Positions 17,019 through 25,746 are shown, counted from the first letter of the stretch. The stretch: 64,000 nucleotides of DNA from Polynucleobacter sp. AM-7D1 (GCF_018688455.1 NZ_CP061319.1:310001-374000), one strand, 5' to 3'. Translations and numbers: made by a program. Notes: generated by a model from the letters alone, not told the origin.

Positions 17019-17906
17019 ATGATCTTACGCATTCTGGGTATTACCCTGCCAATCTTCGCGATTGTGTTCGCAGGGTTCTTATATGCACGATATAGAAAAC
17101 CCAATATGAGTGGTGCTAATCACACCCTCATTGATTTGGCATTGCCATGTTTTATTTTTATCTCATTATCAGCTAAGCCACTGGATTTCACAAGCGCTGG
17201 TTATTTGGTGTTAGCGGCAGTATTGATAGTCGTTTTTTCAGGCCTATTAGCTTTACCTCTGGCCAAATATTCCGGCACGGGAGCTAAAGCTTTATTGCCG
17301 TCCATCATGTTTACCAATGTTGGTCCGATTGGTATTCCGCTCACGGTCTTGGCATTTGGGCAAGATGGATTGGCACCATCAGTACTTCTCATGGTGCTCT
17401 CCAATATTTTGATTTTCTCGCTGGGCTCGGCAGTGATGACCGGCAAGATGGATGCCAAAAGCATTTACGCTAGTCCCTTGGTATGGTCTATGGGTCTGGG
17501 TCTGTGGTTTGGGCACTTTCAGATGACTTTGCCGGATTGGCTGGATACCTCGGTCACCATGGTCAGTACTATTTTGATTCCCTTGATGTTGATCTCGCTG
17601 GGCACCCGCCTGGCCGAAGGAAAAATTGAGCATGTTAAGGCTGGGGTCGTTGCAACCGCACTTTCCATTTTTTTGCGCCTGTTGGTTGCCTATTTAGTCA
17701 TATGGACATTACCTTTGGAGTCCATTCAGAAGGGCGCGTTGATCATTTTTGCCGGCTTGCCCCCTGCGGTATTTAATTACATCTTGGCTGATCGCCATAA
17801 TCAAGAGCCCCAAAAAGTAGCCTCAATTGTGATGGTGGGACACCTGCTGTCGGTGATCTATTTACCGCTGGTGATTTGGTTGGCAATTTATACCGGTACG
17901 CCCTAA
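17019..17906 (+). CDS. AEC family transporter (auxin efflux carrier/malonate permease type)
   Basis: 295 residues from ATG 17019, preceded by GAG at a 9-base spacing; TTG 17013 is also in frame. Ten hydrophobic helices in two halves of five (bile-acid:sodium/AEC fold). The N-terminal half has DLALPCFIFISLSAKP and FTNVGPIGIPL; the C-terminal half has STILIPLMLISLGTRLAEG and GLPPAVFNYILADR, the two broken-helix crossover regions of the fold. Bacterial members carry malonate, malate or other carboxylates. It lies 23 bases after the reductase gene and probably ends that operon. Confidence 0.85.
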   Translation: MILRILGITLPIFAIVFAGFLYARYRKPNMSGANHTLIDLALPCFIFISLSAKPLDFTSAGYLVLAAVLIVVFSGLLALPLAKYSGTGAKALLPSIMFTNVGPIGIPLTVLAFGQDGLAPSVLLMVLSNILIFSLGSAVMTGKMDAKSIYASPLVWSMGLGLWFGHFQMTLPDWLDTSVTMVSTILIPLMLISLGTRLAEGKIEHVKAGVVATALSIFLRLLVAYLVIWTLPLESIQKGALIIFAGLPPAVFNYILADRHNQEPQKVASIVMVGHLLSVIYLPLVIWLAIYTGTP

Positions 17907-18160
17907 GCACCAGCTGGGATTAAACCCATTATTAAAGTGGTTAAAGTAGATAAGGTAGCTTGAGGAGACCCCGTTAGCTAGCCCTTGAGCTAATCAGGTC
18001 CAGCAAACCCTTGAAGTAAAAGCCTTAGCCTGAAGGAGGGTTTTAGAGTGAATCATTTTCATGGAGAAATTAGCGTAAACCCCAATTGAGATGCTTGTAG
18101 GGAGGAATACGATCGTGTTGTTGTTATACCGATTAATAAAAGAAGAATTGGAGATATTCG
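17907..18160. other. Leader/intergenic region upstream of the TRAP operon
   Basis: 254 bases with no gene. Contains AAACCC at 18005-18010 able to pair with GGGTTT at 18038-18043, with a smaller CCTT/AAGG pairing inside, so the leader may fold. The TRAP binding-protein gene has GGAG 8 bases before its ATG. No known riboswitch was recognised. Confidence 0.35.
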
Positions 18161-19330
18161 ATGTCTATTACTGCCAAAGATGCAGCCCCAGTAGTTGTTC
18201 AAGAAGAAAATACAAGTCAATCCCGTAGAAAGTTTTTCAGCAAAGCAGGTGCTGCTGCTGTAGCTGTTCCACTGGCTGGCTTCCCAATGATTTCTGTAGC
18301 TCAAGCTCCTGTTGTGTTGAAAATGCAAGGTGCTTGGGGTGCTAAAGACGTCTTCAATGAAATGGCTGAAGATTACGTCAAAAAAGTAAACGAAATGTCT
18401 GGCGGTAAGCTCAAGATTGATTACCTCGTTGGCGGCTCAGTAGTTAAGCCATTCGAAGTGACTGACGCGGTTAGTAAGGGTGTTCTAGACGGTGGCCACC
18501 AAGTTGCGGTTTACTGGTACGGTAAGTCTAAAGTAGCCTCATTGTTTGGCTCTGGCCCAATTACTGGTGCTAACGCTGAGCAGACTCTCGGTTGGATTCA
18601 GCGTGGCGGTGGCGATCAGCTCTATCAAGAGTTGCTCCAAAAGCTAAACCTGAACATCAAAGGTTTCTTTGCGTTCCCAATGCCAACTCAGCCATTAGGC
18701 TGGTTTAAAAAGACTCCACCAAAGAACGCTCAAGAGCTCGTGGGCTACAAGTATCGTACCGTAGGCCTTGCAGCTGACTTGATGCAAAGCATGGGTATGA
18801 AAGTAACTCAGTTGCCAGGTGGCGAGATTGTTCCAGCGATGGAGCGTGGTGTGATTGACGCATTTGAGTTCAACAACCCAACTTCTGACCGTCGTTTCGG
18901 CGCTCAAGACGTGGCAAAGAACTATGTGATGGGCTCATTCCACCAGGCGATGGAATTCTTTGAAATCATTTTCAACAAGACTAAGTACGATTCTTTGTCT
19001 GTTGAACACAAGGCGATTTTGAAGTATGCAGCTGAAGCAGCTTCATCTTCTAATACTTGGATGGCTCAGGATTACTACTCTAAAGACTTGCAAGAGCTCA
19101 TTACTAAGGACAAGGTGAAAGTTACACGTACACCAAAATCCATTATGGATGCACAGCTCAAGGCTTGGGGTGAGTTGACACAGAAGTTAGAAGCCGAAGA
19201 CCCATTCTTCAAGAAGTGTGCAGATTCTCAATTGGCCTGGGCTAAGCGCGTTGCTTATTATGGCTTCTTGAATGACGCAGACTACAAGGCAGCTTACGAG
19301 TATGTATTCAAAACTAAGCTTCCAGTATAA
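18161..19330 (+). CDS. dctP: TRAP transporter solute-binding protein, DctP family
   Basis: 389 residues. The N-terminus has a twin-arginine-type signal (SRRKFFSKAGAAAVAVPLAG, cut after VAQA around residue 47). The mature part is a DctP fold: the VVLKMQGAWGAKD first strand, the hinge GYKYRTVGLAADLMQSMG with the conserved Arg that clamps the ligand carboxylate, and the GVIDAFEFNNPTSDRRFG segment. This resembles the TakP/mannitol-chloroaromatic branch, whose ligands are often 2-oxo acids. It is followed by a terminator-like hairpin, then the two membrane subunits, so it is probably expressed in excess over them. Ligand not assignable. Confidence 0.9.
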   Translation: MSITAKDAAPVVVQEENTSQSRRKFFSKAGAAAVAVPLAGFPMISVAQAPVVLKMQGAWGAKDVFNEMAEDYVKKVNEMSGGKLKIDYLVGGSVVKPFEVTDAVSKGVLDGGHQVAVYWYGKSKVASLFGSGPITGANAEQTLGWIQRGGGDQLYQELLQKLNLNIKGFFAFPMPTQPLGWFKKTPPKNAQELVGYKYRTVGLAADLMQSMGMKVTQLPGGEIVPAMERGVIDAFEFNNPTSDRRFGAQDVAKNYVMGSFHQAMEFFEIIFNKTKYDSLSVEHKAILKYAAEAASSSNTWMAQDYYSKDLQELITKDKVKVTRTPKSIMDAQLKAWGELTQKLEAEDPFFKKCADSQLAWAKRVAYYGFLNDADYKAAYEYVFKTKLPV

Positions 19331-19351
19331 AATGCTGATCTAGTAATAAAG

Positions 19352-19379
19352 AAAGGCCGCTTTATTAGCGGCCTTTTTT
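19352..19379 (+). terminator. Rho-independent terminator-like hairpin after dctP
   Basis: A perfect 9-base stem AAAGGCCGC / GCGGCCTTT with a 7-base loop, running into six T. Since dctQM lie 90 bases downstream on the same strand, it probably acts as a partial terminator or 3'-end stabiliser that sets dctP above dctQM. Confidence 0.85.
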
Positions 19380-19391
19380 GCAGTAACGAAC

Positions 19392-19425
19392 AATACCTCT
19401 AATATTTATCAGTATTAGAGGTATT
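19392..19425. repeat. Perfect 13-base inverted repeat between dctP and dctQ
   Basis: AATACCTCTAATA and its exact reverse complement, separated by 8 bases. There is no T-run after it, so it is less like a terminator than an operator or an RNA processing/stability hairpin. It is followed by a weaker AGTAC...GTACT pair at 19426-19457, just before the dctQ ribosome-binding site. Confidence 0.75.
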
Positions 19426-19469
19426 AGTACTAAAAACAGAAGCGCTAAAAGCGTACTGAGGAGAAAGCA

Positions 19470-20048
19470 ATGCTGGGTTATATCAAGTGGGTTGATGGCC
19501 TCTCGAAATCCATAGGCCATGCCTTTGGATGGACGGTAGTCCTGCTAACCCTAGGAACCTGTTACGAAGTGTTTATGCGTTATGTGCTCAATAATCCAAC
19601 GGATTGGGCATTTGACATGAGCTATATGTTCTATGGCGCATTATTCATGATGGCAGGACCATACACACTATCCAAGGCCGCCATGGTCCGAGGCGATTTT
19701 TTATATCGCACCTGGAAAGAGACTACACAAGCCAAGGTTGATCTTGCCTTGTATTTCTTGTTCTACTTCCCTGGCATTTTGGCGCTGATCATTATTGGCG
19801 GTCGCTATGGTTTTGATGCCATGATGATTCGTGAGGTCAGTGTGAATAGTCCGGTTGGAGTACCTGTTTGGCCACTCAAGATGATCATCTTCTTTGCAGG
19901 TTTAGGTCTATTTATGGCTGGAACCGCTGAAGTATGTCGTTGCCTCATCTGCATTAAAACTGGCAGCTGGCCTTTTAGAGATCAAGACGTACAAGAGCTT
20001 GAAGAAGTTCTTATCGAAACCCATTCAACTAAAGTGGAAAGCACATAA
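19470..20048 (+). CDS. dctQ: TRAP transporter small permease subunit, DctQ family
   Basis: 192 residues with four membrane helices, preceded by AGGAGA. The GTCYEVFMRYVLNNPTDWAFDMSYMFYG segment in the first third is the DctQ signature (E-x-x-x-R-Y with N-x-P). The protein pairs with DctM in the inner membrane to form the sodium-driven carrier fed by the periplasmic binding protein. Its stop overlaps the dctM ATG by one base. The C-terminal ~25 residues are a charged tail. Assignment is secure from sequence plus position. Confidence 0.88.
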   Translation: MLGYIKWVDGLSKSIGHAFGWTVVLLTLGTCYEVFMRYVLNNPTDWAFDMSYMFYGALFMMAGPYTLSKAAMVRGDFLYRTWKETTQAKVDLALYFLFYFPGILALIIIGGRYGFDAMMIREVSVNSPVGVPVWPLKMIIFFAGLGLFMAGTAEVCRCLICIKTGSWPFRDQDVQELEEVLIETHSTKVEST

Positions 20049-21460
20049 TGAGTGATCCAGTCATCGCCCTCTTTATGTTGGGCTTGTTTATTGTTTTTAT
20101 TTTCCTAGGATTCCCAATCGCCTTCACCTTGATGGCAATGGGTATTGGTTTTGGTTTTTACGCCTATTACGATCCAGTCCTTTCATTTTTAGATAACCGC
20201 ATCTTCTATCTATTTGTGCAAAACACATTTAGTGTGATGAACAACGATGTCTTGATATCGATACCCCTATTCTTATTTATGGGTTACATCATCGAGCGGG
20301 CCAATATTTTGGATCGACTCTTTCTGAGCTTGCAAACTGCCTTAAGGCACGTACCTGGATCAATGGCAGTTGCCGCATTGATTACCTGTGCACTGTTTGC
20401 TACCGCTACCGGTATTGTGGGCGCAGTGGTGACCTTGATGGGCTTGCTGGCTTTGCCATCAATGCTGAAAGCGGGTTACGACCAAAAGTTGGCAGCGGGT
20501 GTTATCACTGCCGGCGGTACTTTAGGTATTTTGATTCCACCATCAATTATGTTGATTGTGTATGCCGCAACTGCTGGCGTATCCGTAGTTAAGCTCTACG
20601 CAGCTGCCATGATTCCTGGTTTCTTATTGGCAGGCTTGTATTTGGTATATGTCATTGTGCGTGTGGTGATTAATCCATCATTAGCGCCTAAGCCAAAAGA
20701 TGTGGATAACGTCGGTTTTTGGGATGGCTTTAAGTTATTGGTAACTGCATTCTTCCCATTAGCTTTATTGATTTTGGCAGTTCTAGGCTCCATTTTGTTT
20801 GGCTTGGCAACCCCAAGCGAAGCGGCAGCAATGGGCGCTCTGGGCGGCACAATGTTGGCAGTAGCCTACAAGGCATTTACTTGGCAGCGTCTACGTGAGT
20901 CTGTTTATTTGACTGCGAAGACTTCAGCGATGGTGTGTTACTTGTTCGTAGGTTCATGGACATTCTCATCCGTGTTCTCTTACCTCGGTGGCGAGCACAT
21001 CATCAAAGATTTCATGATGTCGATGGATTTGAATACTGTTCAGTTTCTCATCATTGCCCAGTTAATCATCTTCGTTTTAGGCTGGCCACTAGAGTGGAGC
21101 GAGATCATCATTATTTTCGTTCCGATCTTCTTGCCACTTTTGGCGCACTTTAATGTTGATCCATTGTTGTTTGGTATTTTGATCGCCGTGAACTTGCAAA
21201 CCTCCTTCTTGACGCCGCCCATGGCTATGTCGGCCTACTACCTCAAAGGTGTGGCGCCGCCAGAGTTGGCTTTGTGGACGATTTTCAAGGGATGTTTCCC
21301 ATTCTTGGGAATGGTCTTCCTGACCCTAGTACTTGTTTACGTACAGCCAGCATTGGTAAATTGGTTGCCAGATATGCTCTATAACAACGAAGACGTTTCT
21401 GCACCTTACGATCCAAATGATCCAAGTGCAGTGAACCCTGAATTCTTAATGAGTAAGTAA
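20048..21460 (+). CDS. dctM: TRAP transporter large permease subunit, DctM family
   Basis: 470 residues with about 12 membrane helices. Recognisable DctM elements: FLGFPIAFTLMAMGIGF near the N-terminus, SIPLFLFMGYIIERA, the ATGIVGAVVTLMGLLALPSMLKAGYD segment, and AAGVITAGGTLGILIPPSIMLIVYA. These are the elevator-type transport domains with their helical hairpins. It contains a loop of about 25 residues near 215 and a charged ~35-residue tail (NNEDVSAPYDPNDPS) typical of the mannitol/chloroaromatic branch. It drives substrate import with DctQ and the Tat-exported binding protein. Confidence 0.93.
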   Translation: MSDPVIALFMLGLFIVFIFLGFPIAFTLMAMGIGFGFYAYYDPVLSFLDNRIFYLFVQNTFSVMNNDVLISIPLFLFMGYIIERANILDRLFLSLQTALRHVPGSMAVAALITCALFATATGIVGAVVTLMGLLALPSMLKAGYDQKLAAGVITAGGTLGILIPPSIMLIVYAATAGVSVVKLYAAAMIPGFLLAGLYLVYVIVRVVINPSLAPKPKDVDNVGFWDGFKLLVTAFFPLALLILAVLGSILFGLATPSEAAAMGALGGTMLAVAYKAFTWQRLRESVYLTAKTSAMVCYLFVGSWTFSSVFSYLGGEHIIKDFMMSMDLNTVQFLIIAQLIIFVLGWPLEWSEIIIIFVPIFLPLLAHFNVDPLLFGILIAVNLQTSFLTPPMAMSAYYLKGVAPPELALWTIFKGCFPFLGMVFLTLVLVYVQPALVNWLPDMLYNNEDVSAPYDPNDPSAVNPEFLMSK

Positions 21461-21466
21461 GACGAG

Positions 21467-22813
21467 ATGAGTGACGCAGTCATTACCTTAAACCAGTTAG
21501 ATGTCCCCAAAATTCGAGAGTTGATCTCGACTGGGTCATCTAGCTGTGTTGAGCTCACCGATTTGTTTTGTCAACAGGCAAAAGGAATTGATGAAAAAAT
21601 TACTGCGCTTGCTTTTTTTCATCCCAAAGCCATTTTGCGACAAGCGGCTTTAGTTGATGATGGTCACGCACGTGGCTTAAATCATTCAGCCAGGCTTGAG
21701 GGCGTTCCGGTGGCACTCAGTGACAACATTGATTCCATTGATATGTTTTCCACTATTGGATCTCCTTTGCTGGAAGGGCGTCATCCGCGCTGGGATGCCT
21801 CTATTGTTAAACGCTTAAGAGATGATGGTGCTATTACTTTTTGCAAAGCCAAGGTTGCCGAATTCAATTTGGGTCAGGCGCCAGAAGTTTGCAATCCATT
21901 GGACCTCGAGCGACAAGTTGGATTAGCTGCTGGGGCCGCCGCTGCTTTAGTTGCTAGCGGTATCGTACCTGTTGCAGTGGGCACACAATCTCTAGGATCT
22001 ATAGCCGAATCTGCTTCTTATTGTGGTGTAGTGGGCTTTAAGCCTAGCAGTAGCCTAATATCGCAATCGGGTCTCTTTCGTGCTTCAAAAACACTCGAGC
22101 AAGTTGGTATCTTTAGTAAGACTGTAGAAGATGCCGCTTTACTAGCTGAGATTGTCTTGGGCTCCGATGAGCAGGATCCGGATACTAAAGGCGTTCTTCC
22201 AAGACCGCTCTTGGCGGTTTGCAAAGAAGAGATTCCTTTTAAGCCGAATTTTGTTTTCTTGAAAACGCCAGATTGGCTTGATATGGAAGCTGAGGCAAAA
22301 GAAGCCATTGAGGCTTTGCTTGAAGAGCTTGCTGATCAAATCACCATCATTGATTTGCCTGAGTCTACGATTCAGTCAAAAGAGTGGCATGAGCTTATTG
22401 CGCAGGCGGAGTTTACCCAGGCTTTGGAAACACAAGAACGTCAAATCTCTAAAAAGCCTCCTAAGAGAATTGCTGACATGATTAAGGCGGGCTCGAAGAT
22501 CACTGCTCAAGAATACCTCCGAGCGCTCAATGCTATTGAAATGGTGTCAAGTAGTTTTGATGAGTTCTTTGATCGCTTTGACTGTATTTTGACGCCTTCA
22601 AGCTTAGGCTTTGCACCATTAAAGTCTGAAGCAGCAAGAACTGGTAGTTTGGCAAATTCTCTTTGGGCGGTAACTGGTATGCCAACAATTAGCCTACCAA
22701 TTTTGCAATCAGGCAATGGACTCCCATTGGGGGTTCAGTTGACTGGTAAACAATTCGACGACGCTCGTCTCTTAAGGACTGCGCGTTGGTTTTTAAATCA
22801 CTTCAATCAATAA
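21467..22813 (+). CDS. Amidase-signature family homologue, probably catalytically inactive
   Basis: 448 residues in the TRAP operon, 6 bases after dctM. The fold follows the amidase signature family throughout: RLEGVPVALSDNID, GAITFCKAKVAEFNLG, CNPLDLERQ, GTQSLGSIA, CGVVGFKPS and a C-terminal LPLGVQLTGKQFDDARLL. Two of three catalytic residues are replaced: the Lys of the usual VKDN is Ser85, and the cis-Ser of GGSSxGS is Ala154 (GLAAGAA). Ser178, 24 residues on at the nucleophile position, is kept. The frame is intact and codon use is like its neighbours, so it is not a decaying pseudogene. It may bind a ligand or serve another chemistry. Confidence 0.82.
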   Translation: MSDAVITLNQLDVPKIRELISTGSSSCVELTDLFCQQAKGIDEKITALAFFHPKAILRQAALVDDGHARGLNHSARLEGVPVALSDNIDSIDMFSTIGSPLLEGRHPRWDASIVKRLRDDGAITFCKAKVAEFNLGQAPEVCNPLDLERQVGLAAGAAAALVASGIVPVAVGTQSLGSIAESASYCGVVGFKPSSSLISQSGLFRASKTLEQVGIFSKTVEDAALLAEIVLGSDEQDPDTKGVLPRPLLAVCKEEIPFKPNFVFLKTPDWLDMEAEAKEAIEALLEELADQITIIDLPESTIQSKEWHELIAQAEFTQALETQERQISKKPPKRIADMIKAGSKITAQEYLRALNAIEMVSSSFDEFFDRFDCILTPSSLGFAPLKSEAARTGSLANSLWAVTGMPTISLPILQSGNGLPLGVQLTGKQFDDARLLRTARWFLNHFNQ

Positions 22814-22828
22814 CTGGAACTATTGACC

Positions 22829-22999
22829 ATGAAAAAATTATTCCCACCTTTATTAGCATTAGGTTTATTGCTATTTTTCTTTTTAGCATACATCCTCAAA
22901 CTCAAGCAGTTTGATTTATTGCTTCTACTCACTTTTGGTATTGGCCTGGCGGTATATGACTTCTATCTTTCATACAAAGATAGCAAAGACCAGCGTTAA
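22829..22999 (+). CDS. Small membrane protein, 56 residues
   Basis: Starts MKKLFPPLLALGLLL and contains two hydrophobic helices (about 5-23 and 28-46) followed by a charged tail, SYKDSKDQR. GGAA lies about 10 bases before the ATG. It begins 15 bases after the amidase-like gene and so could be the last gene of the TRAP operon. No family recognised. The regular start, composition and spacing make it a likely real gene. Confidence 0.6.
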   Translation: MKKLFPPLLALGLLLFFFLAYILKLKQFDLLLLLTFGIGLAVYDFYLSYKDSKDQR

Positions 23000-23079
23000 T
23001 CAGTTGTAAGTTCTTTTGCGTCAGTTCTCTTGCTGGAGGCGGATTAGCCTCCAGTCAGACGGTTCTTGTGATTTCTGAT

Positions 23080-23637
23080 TTAGGGCTGTAGCAGCCCAAT
23101 AGCCTCTCGAATGAGAAGCGCCCGATACGCCATGTAAGTGGCAACCAGTAAAAATCCCGATAAGAATAGTTTTGGTATTAGGGCGCCATCGCTCACTAAT
23201 TCTGAATTTATTAGCCCTATCGCCACCGCTAAAAAGAATAGTGCGCCCAGCACCAAGATGACCCAATTCTCTGCACCTGTAACTTCTTGAGTTTGGTTGC
23301 GATACGCAAGCACTTGAAATACCGTATTTTTCTGATACCCCGAAACTATCACGCTATCGCCATCGCTAATATTCATTGGCGTAGAAAACTTTGCCTTAAT
23401 AGCTTGCTCACCCAAGTGAAATCTTGAAGTATAAAAACGTTGGTAATACACAGAAGAATGATCGTGAGTTGGTTTTTCAGGATTAACGTATTCCAAGAGC
23501 TCATTACTTAGATTACTGACAGTCCCCGAAATGGCGCTCACTGAGCTAGTTAAAAAAGAACTTGGTTTAACTGTCATGAATAGGGTTCCCAGTAGCGCGA
23601 GGAAGATGATCAGAATAGAAGCTTTTGGCCGCTTCAT
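23080..23637 (-). CDS. Hypothetical inner-membrane protein, 185 residues
   Basis: Starts directly after the stop of the TauE-type gene with no gap, so it is co-transcribed with it. An N-terminal hydrophobic helix (about 7-24) is followed by a ~95-residue likely periplasmic domain with a YYQRFYTSRFHLGEQAIKAKF segment and a strand-rich DGDSVIVSGYQKNTVFQVLAY stretch, then two C-terminal membrane helices (about 125-145 and 155-173). The middle part resembles small OB-like domains with G-x-x-x-x-x-V-x-A patterns. I do not recognise the family. By position it may accompany sulfur-compound export. Confidence 0.6.
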   Translation of the reverse strand: MKRPKASILIIFLALLGTLFMTVKPSSFLTSSVSAISGTVSNLSNELLEYVNPEKPTHDHSSVYYQRFYTSRFHLGEQAIKAKFSTPMNISDGDSVIVSGYQKNTVFQVLAYRNQTQEVTGAENWVILVLGALFFLAVAIGLINSELVSDGALIPKLFLSGFLLVATYMAYRALLIREAIGLLQP

Positions 23638-24477
23638 TTATTTTAAGAAAACATCAAGATGCAGATTAAGCGCACCCTTAATTAATAAACTAATTGCAAT
23701 CAATAGGGTAAAAATAGCAAAGATGAGTTGGACATTCGGGCCGCTCATTTTTTTGCCTAAGAGTTGTCCAAATAATAAGCCAACTAGCGCTGCTAGAGAG
23801 AAGGGTGCAGCAACGATGAGATTGAGGTTGCCGGAAGCGGCAGAGAAAATTGCGCCACCGCCAGTAACGATGGCAAGCACTCCAAGCGAGGTCGCTACGA
23901 TGGACTTCACAGGTAGATCTGTATAACGTTTTAGCGCTGGAACAATAATGAACCCACCACCAACCCCCAATAAGCCAGATAAAAAACCTGCAAGACTTCC
24001 AGAAACCATTAGGGCGCGTGCGCAAGGTACTGTCCACTGCAGTTTTCCGATTGATGGATTCATTAAACAGGGGGGAGGTTTGCGATTGGGCTCAGGAATG
24101 CCTTTTAGTTCATTCCGGGCTTGACTCAATAATCGAATGGCAACGTACAAGAGAATCAAGCTAAACAAGATCTGCAAGGGCGCATTAGGAATTTGGGGTG
24201 CGACCCAAAGGCCCAATGGTGAAAGCGCCAAACCAAAAATCGCCATAAAACCAGCCGCTTTGTAGCGCAAGATCTTATTTCTGAGGCCTAGAATGGCCCC
24301 AATGCTAGAGGCAAGGGCTACAGCACACAGTGCTATAGGTGCCGCTTCAGCAATGGGTAATCCCAAAAAGAAGACTAAAAGCGGTACGGACAAGATGCCA
24401 CCCCCAGCGCCGGTAAGGCCCATAAGGATGCCCACTAGGATGCCGAGTGCCGGGCTGATAAGAGTTGAGTAGTCCAT
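23638..24477 (-). CDS. TauE/SafE family sulfite/sulfur-compound exporter
   Basis: 279 residues, eight or nine membrane helices in two repeats, each with the family pattern: GILVGILMGLTGAGGGILSVPLLVFFLG and GFLSGLLGVGGGFIIVPALKRY. TauE/SafE proteins export sulfite, sulfoacetate or similar anions. Here it is divergent from a persulfide-dioxygenase-like gene and its BigR/SqrR-type regulator, across an AT-rich palindromic region. The same association is known for BigR operons of Xylella and Agrobacterium, where it is thought to remove sulfite made by the dioxygenase. Export of sulfite is thus inferred from context. Confidence 0.87.
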   Translation of the reverse strand: MDYSTLISPALGILVGILMGLTGAGGGILSVPLLVFFLGLPIAEAAPIALCAVALASSIGAILGLRNKILRYKAAGFMAIFGLALSPLGLWVAPQIPNAPLQILFSLILLYVAIRLLSQARNELKGIPEPNRKPPPCLMNPSIGKLQWTVPCARALMVSGSLAGFLSGLLGVGGGFIIVPALKRYTDLPVKSIVATSLGVLAIVTGGGAIFSAASGNLNLIVAAPFSLAALVGLLFGQLLGKKMSGPNVQLIFAIFTLLIAISLLIKGALNLHLDVFLK

Positions 24478-24489
24478 TGCAATTTATTT

Positions 24490-24518
24490 TATATTAATAT
24501 AGTATATAAATATATATT
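24490..24518. promoter_or_regulatory. AT-rich palindromic control region between the tauE-type and persulfide hydrolase genes
   Basis: The 65-base divergent gap is nearly all A and T and contains two exact palindromes, TATATTAATATA (24490-24501) and AATATATATT (24509-24518). BigR/SqrR repressors bind AT-rich inverted repeats that overlap the promoter. One repressor encoded downstream could therefore control both directions. Binding itself is inferred. Confidence 0.6.
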
Positions 24519-24542
24519 ATATTTATTCGACAGGAAAATATC

Positions 24543-25415
24543 TTGAACGCGCAACACACACCAATCATTAAAGATTTTTTTGACCCAGAAACCTGGACTT
24601 ATACCTATGTGGTTTATGAGGGTGAGGGCAGCCCTTGCGTCATCATTGATTCAGTCATGAACTATGACCCCAAATCAGGCAGAACTACTACCAAGTCTGC
24701 CGACGAGGTCATTGCCTTCGTGAAGGCGCACCAGCTGCAAGTAGCTTGGATTTTGGAGACCCATGCCCATGCAGACCATTTAACTGCTGCTCCTTACCTG
24801 CAAAGTCACCTAGGTGGCAAATTAGTTATTGGCGATCACATCACTAATGTACAGAAAGTATTTAAAGGCGTCTTCAATTTAGATGAGAACTTTAAGGTGG
24901 ATGGCACTCAGTTTGATCAATTGCTCAAAGAGGGTGAGTCACTCCCTTTTGGAAACCTCTCTTTAAAAGCCCTTTTTGTACCAGGCCACACCCCAGCTTG
25001 TATGGCTTACGAAATCGGTGATGCGATCTTTGTAGGTGATACCTTATTTATGCCGGATGTTGGTACAGCCCGTTGTGATTTCCCAGGTGGTGATGCGAAG
25101 ACGCTTTATCGCTCCATTCAGAAGATCTTGTCCTACTCTGGCGAGACAAAGCTGTACATGTGCCATGACTATCCACCAAATAACAGACCTGCGACAGGTG
25201 TCACTACTGTCGCTGATGAGAAGGCAAACAATATCCATGTGCATGATGGCGTGACTGAGGAGCAATTTGTGGCGATGCGAACTACACGAGATAAAACCTT
25301 AGATATGCCAACATTAATATTGCCTTCTATTCAGGTCAATATTCGAGCTGGTCATTTTCCTGAGGCAGATAGCAATGGGGTTGCTTATCTCAAAATTCCA
25401 TTGAATGCACTCTGA
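24543..25415 (+). CDS. blh: MBL-fold persulfide dioxygenase-like hydrolase (Blh/ETHE1 family)
   Basis: 290 residues from TTG, with AGGA upstream. The metal site reads LETHAHADHLTAAPYL (HxHxDH), GHTPACMAYEIGD, and DTLFMPDVGTARCDFPGG. The single-iron persulfide dioxygenase pattern (His, His, Asp; Asp after GDTLF; CHDY with His near residue 205) is complete. Blh proteins oxidise glutathione persulfide to sulfite and are controlled by BigR in Xylella and Agrobacterium. Here the regulator overlaps its 3' end or follows within 14 bases, and a DUF2892 gene comes next. The expected partner steps are sulfide oxidation elsewhere and sulfite export by the divergent TauE. Confidence 0.88.
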   Translation: MNAQHTPIIKDFFDPETWTYTYVVYEGEGSPCVIIDSVMNYDPKSGRTTTKSADEVIAFVKAHQLQVAWILETHAHADHLTAAPYLQSHLGGKLVIGDHITNVQKVFKGVFNLDENFKVDGTQFDQLLKEGESLPFGNLSLKALFVPGHTPACMAYEIGDAIFVGDTLFMPDVGTARCDFPGGDAKTLYRSIQKILSYSGETKLYMCHDYPPNNRPATGVTTVADEKANNIHVHDGVTEEQFVAMRTTRDKTLDMPTLILPSIQVNIRAGHFPEADSNGVAYLKIPLNAL

Positions 25416-25428
25416 TTGGAATATGACG

Positions 25429-25746
25429 ATGAATATGCCTATCTCCAAAGCAGAATTGAAAAAAATGCAGTCATCAGCGGATGATGCTTGCAAGCTGATG
25501 AAGGTCTTATCTAACCGAGATCGCATGATGCTCTTGTGCGAAATCGGCCAAGCAGAAAAATGCGTTAGTGAGCTAGAGACTGCTCTAGATTTACATCAAC
25601 CCACACTCTCACAGCAGCTCACGGTGTTGCGTAAAGAAAAGCTGGTGAAAACACGTAGAGATGGTAAGCAAATTTACTACTCCCTATCAAGCCAAGTTGC
25701 TGTATCAGTTATGAGTTTGCTCTATAAGCACTACTGTAAAAAGTGA
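25429..25746 (+). CDS. bigR: ArsR-family persulfide-sensing repressor, BigR/SqrR type
   Basis: 105 residues from ATG 25429, which has TTGGA at a good distance; earlier in-frame ATGs at 25405 and 25423 fit worse. Winged helix-turn-helix with recognition region LHQPTLSQQLTVLRKEKLV and wing RRDGKQIYYSL. Cys37 (in MMLLCEIG) and Cys103 (in YKHYCKK) are 66 residues apart, exactly the spacing of the C41/C107 pair in SqrR and C42/C108 in BigR that forms a sulfur bridge and releases DNA. Two other Cys (21, 45) are present. It should repress its own operon and the divergent exporter. Confidence 0.9.
   Translation: MNMPISKAELKKMQSSADDACKLMKVLSNRDRMMLLCEIGQAEKCVSELETALDLHQPTLSQQLTVLRKEKLVKTRRDGKQIYYSLSSQVAVSVMSLLYKHYCKK

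Noticed and set aside
21467..22813. Active amidase or GatA
   Set aside because: Two of three catalytic residues are substituted and there is no gatCB context.
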